The notes under the pieces are model-generated. The model saw only the letters and a program-made list of their open reading frames with translations. It was not told where the DNA came from and made no database searches. Shown here piece by piece: positions 48,599-48,625 of a stretch of DNA of 48,625 bases. The DNA comes from an uncultured Prevotellaceae bacterium. Its GTDB lineage: Bacteria; Bacteroidota; Bacteroidia; Bacteroidales; Muribaculaceae. Position 1 is the stretch's first letter. The number at the start of each line of letters is the position of its first letter. Position numbers and translations under genes: made by a program. The stretch is taken from the NCBI GenBank assembly GCA_900318255.1, contig ONJX01000020.1:1-48625 (forward strand). The letters run 5' to 3'.

Positions 48599-48625
48599 AT
48601 TTTGCCATGTCAGAATTTTCACTTA

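Overview
The window comes from a member of the Bacteroidales, most likely a Muribaculaceae- or Prevotellaceae-like gut bacterium. Four things point there. At least twelve promoters match the Bacteroidetes primary-sigma pattern TTG-N19/20-TAnnTTTG. Bacteroidetes-specific families are present (DUF4293, DUF4924, DUF4836, NhaD, membrane-bound AraC regulators). Secreted proteins end in near-identical dockerin-like C-termini. A full KDO/LPS pathway segment shows a Gram-negative envelope. No plasmid, prophage, insertion sequence or CRISPR array is visible; the window looks chromosomal, mixing housekeeping operons with one accessory secretome island.

Layout. 0.2-4.6 kb: secreted GH89 alpha-N-acetylglucosaminidase, a thioredoxin-like protein, and an alcohol dehydrogenase/flavodoxin pair. 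4.8 kb: solitary tRNA-Cys with its own promoter and terminator. 5.0-7.3 kb: a secreted dockerin-tailed propeller-like protein and an ECF-type sigma factor. 7.5-8.8 kb: a small envelope operon (two YtxH proteins, a holin-like membrane protein, an orphan). 8.9-10.8 kb carries copies of an 84-bp repeat around two secreted proteins. 9.1-17.1 kb: nine consecutive leftward genes, all with signal peptides (F5/8-type and trefoil-like domains with dockerin tails, a sulfatase-modifying-factor fold, SH3b, an RsiV-like protein, a ricin-type lectin, three orphans). Divergent from them at 17.4 kb is a seven-helix membrane AraC regulator, and between the two lies an array of TGCAACC sites just upstream of the island promoter. 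This regulator-operator-secretome unit is the best candidate here for an undescribed system.

18.8-27.6 kb: uvrA (with an in-frame heptanucleotide-repeat insertion), NhaD antiporter and DUF4293, gpmI, a three-gene small-envelope-protein operon, and rplS with a structured leader. 27.8-36.9 kb: envelope biogenesis. kdsA, a class I mannose-6-phosphate isomerase, an AlsE-like epimerase and kdsC form one tight operon; an LTA-synthase-like phosphotransferase follows; then gltX, an uncharacterised outer-membrane-type protein and waaA. 37.1-47.3 kb: Crp/Fnr regulator, DUF4924, rfbD, prfC, an AmgK-type amino-sugar kinase fused to a RapZ C-terminal domain and translationally coupled to a MurU-type uridylyltransferase, a DUF4836 lipoprotein, and the agmatine-to-putrescine pair aguA-aguB. 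47.3-48.6 kb is a decaying right edge: an orphan C-terminal remnant, a frameshifted YhcG/DUF1016 nuclease pseudogene containing two tandem palindromes, and an N-terminally short LuxR-type regulator.

Functional threads. KdsA, KdsC and WaaA build and attach KDO to lipid A, although KdsD is not in the window. AmgK-RapZ/MurU recycles cell-wall amino sugars into UDP-MurNAc. RfbD makes dTDP-rhamnose. The secreted proteins with lectin-like, F5/8 and glycosidase folds suggest glycan contact outside the cell. All functions are read from sequence motifs alone; no database search was run.
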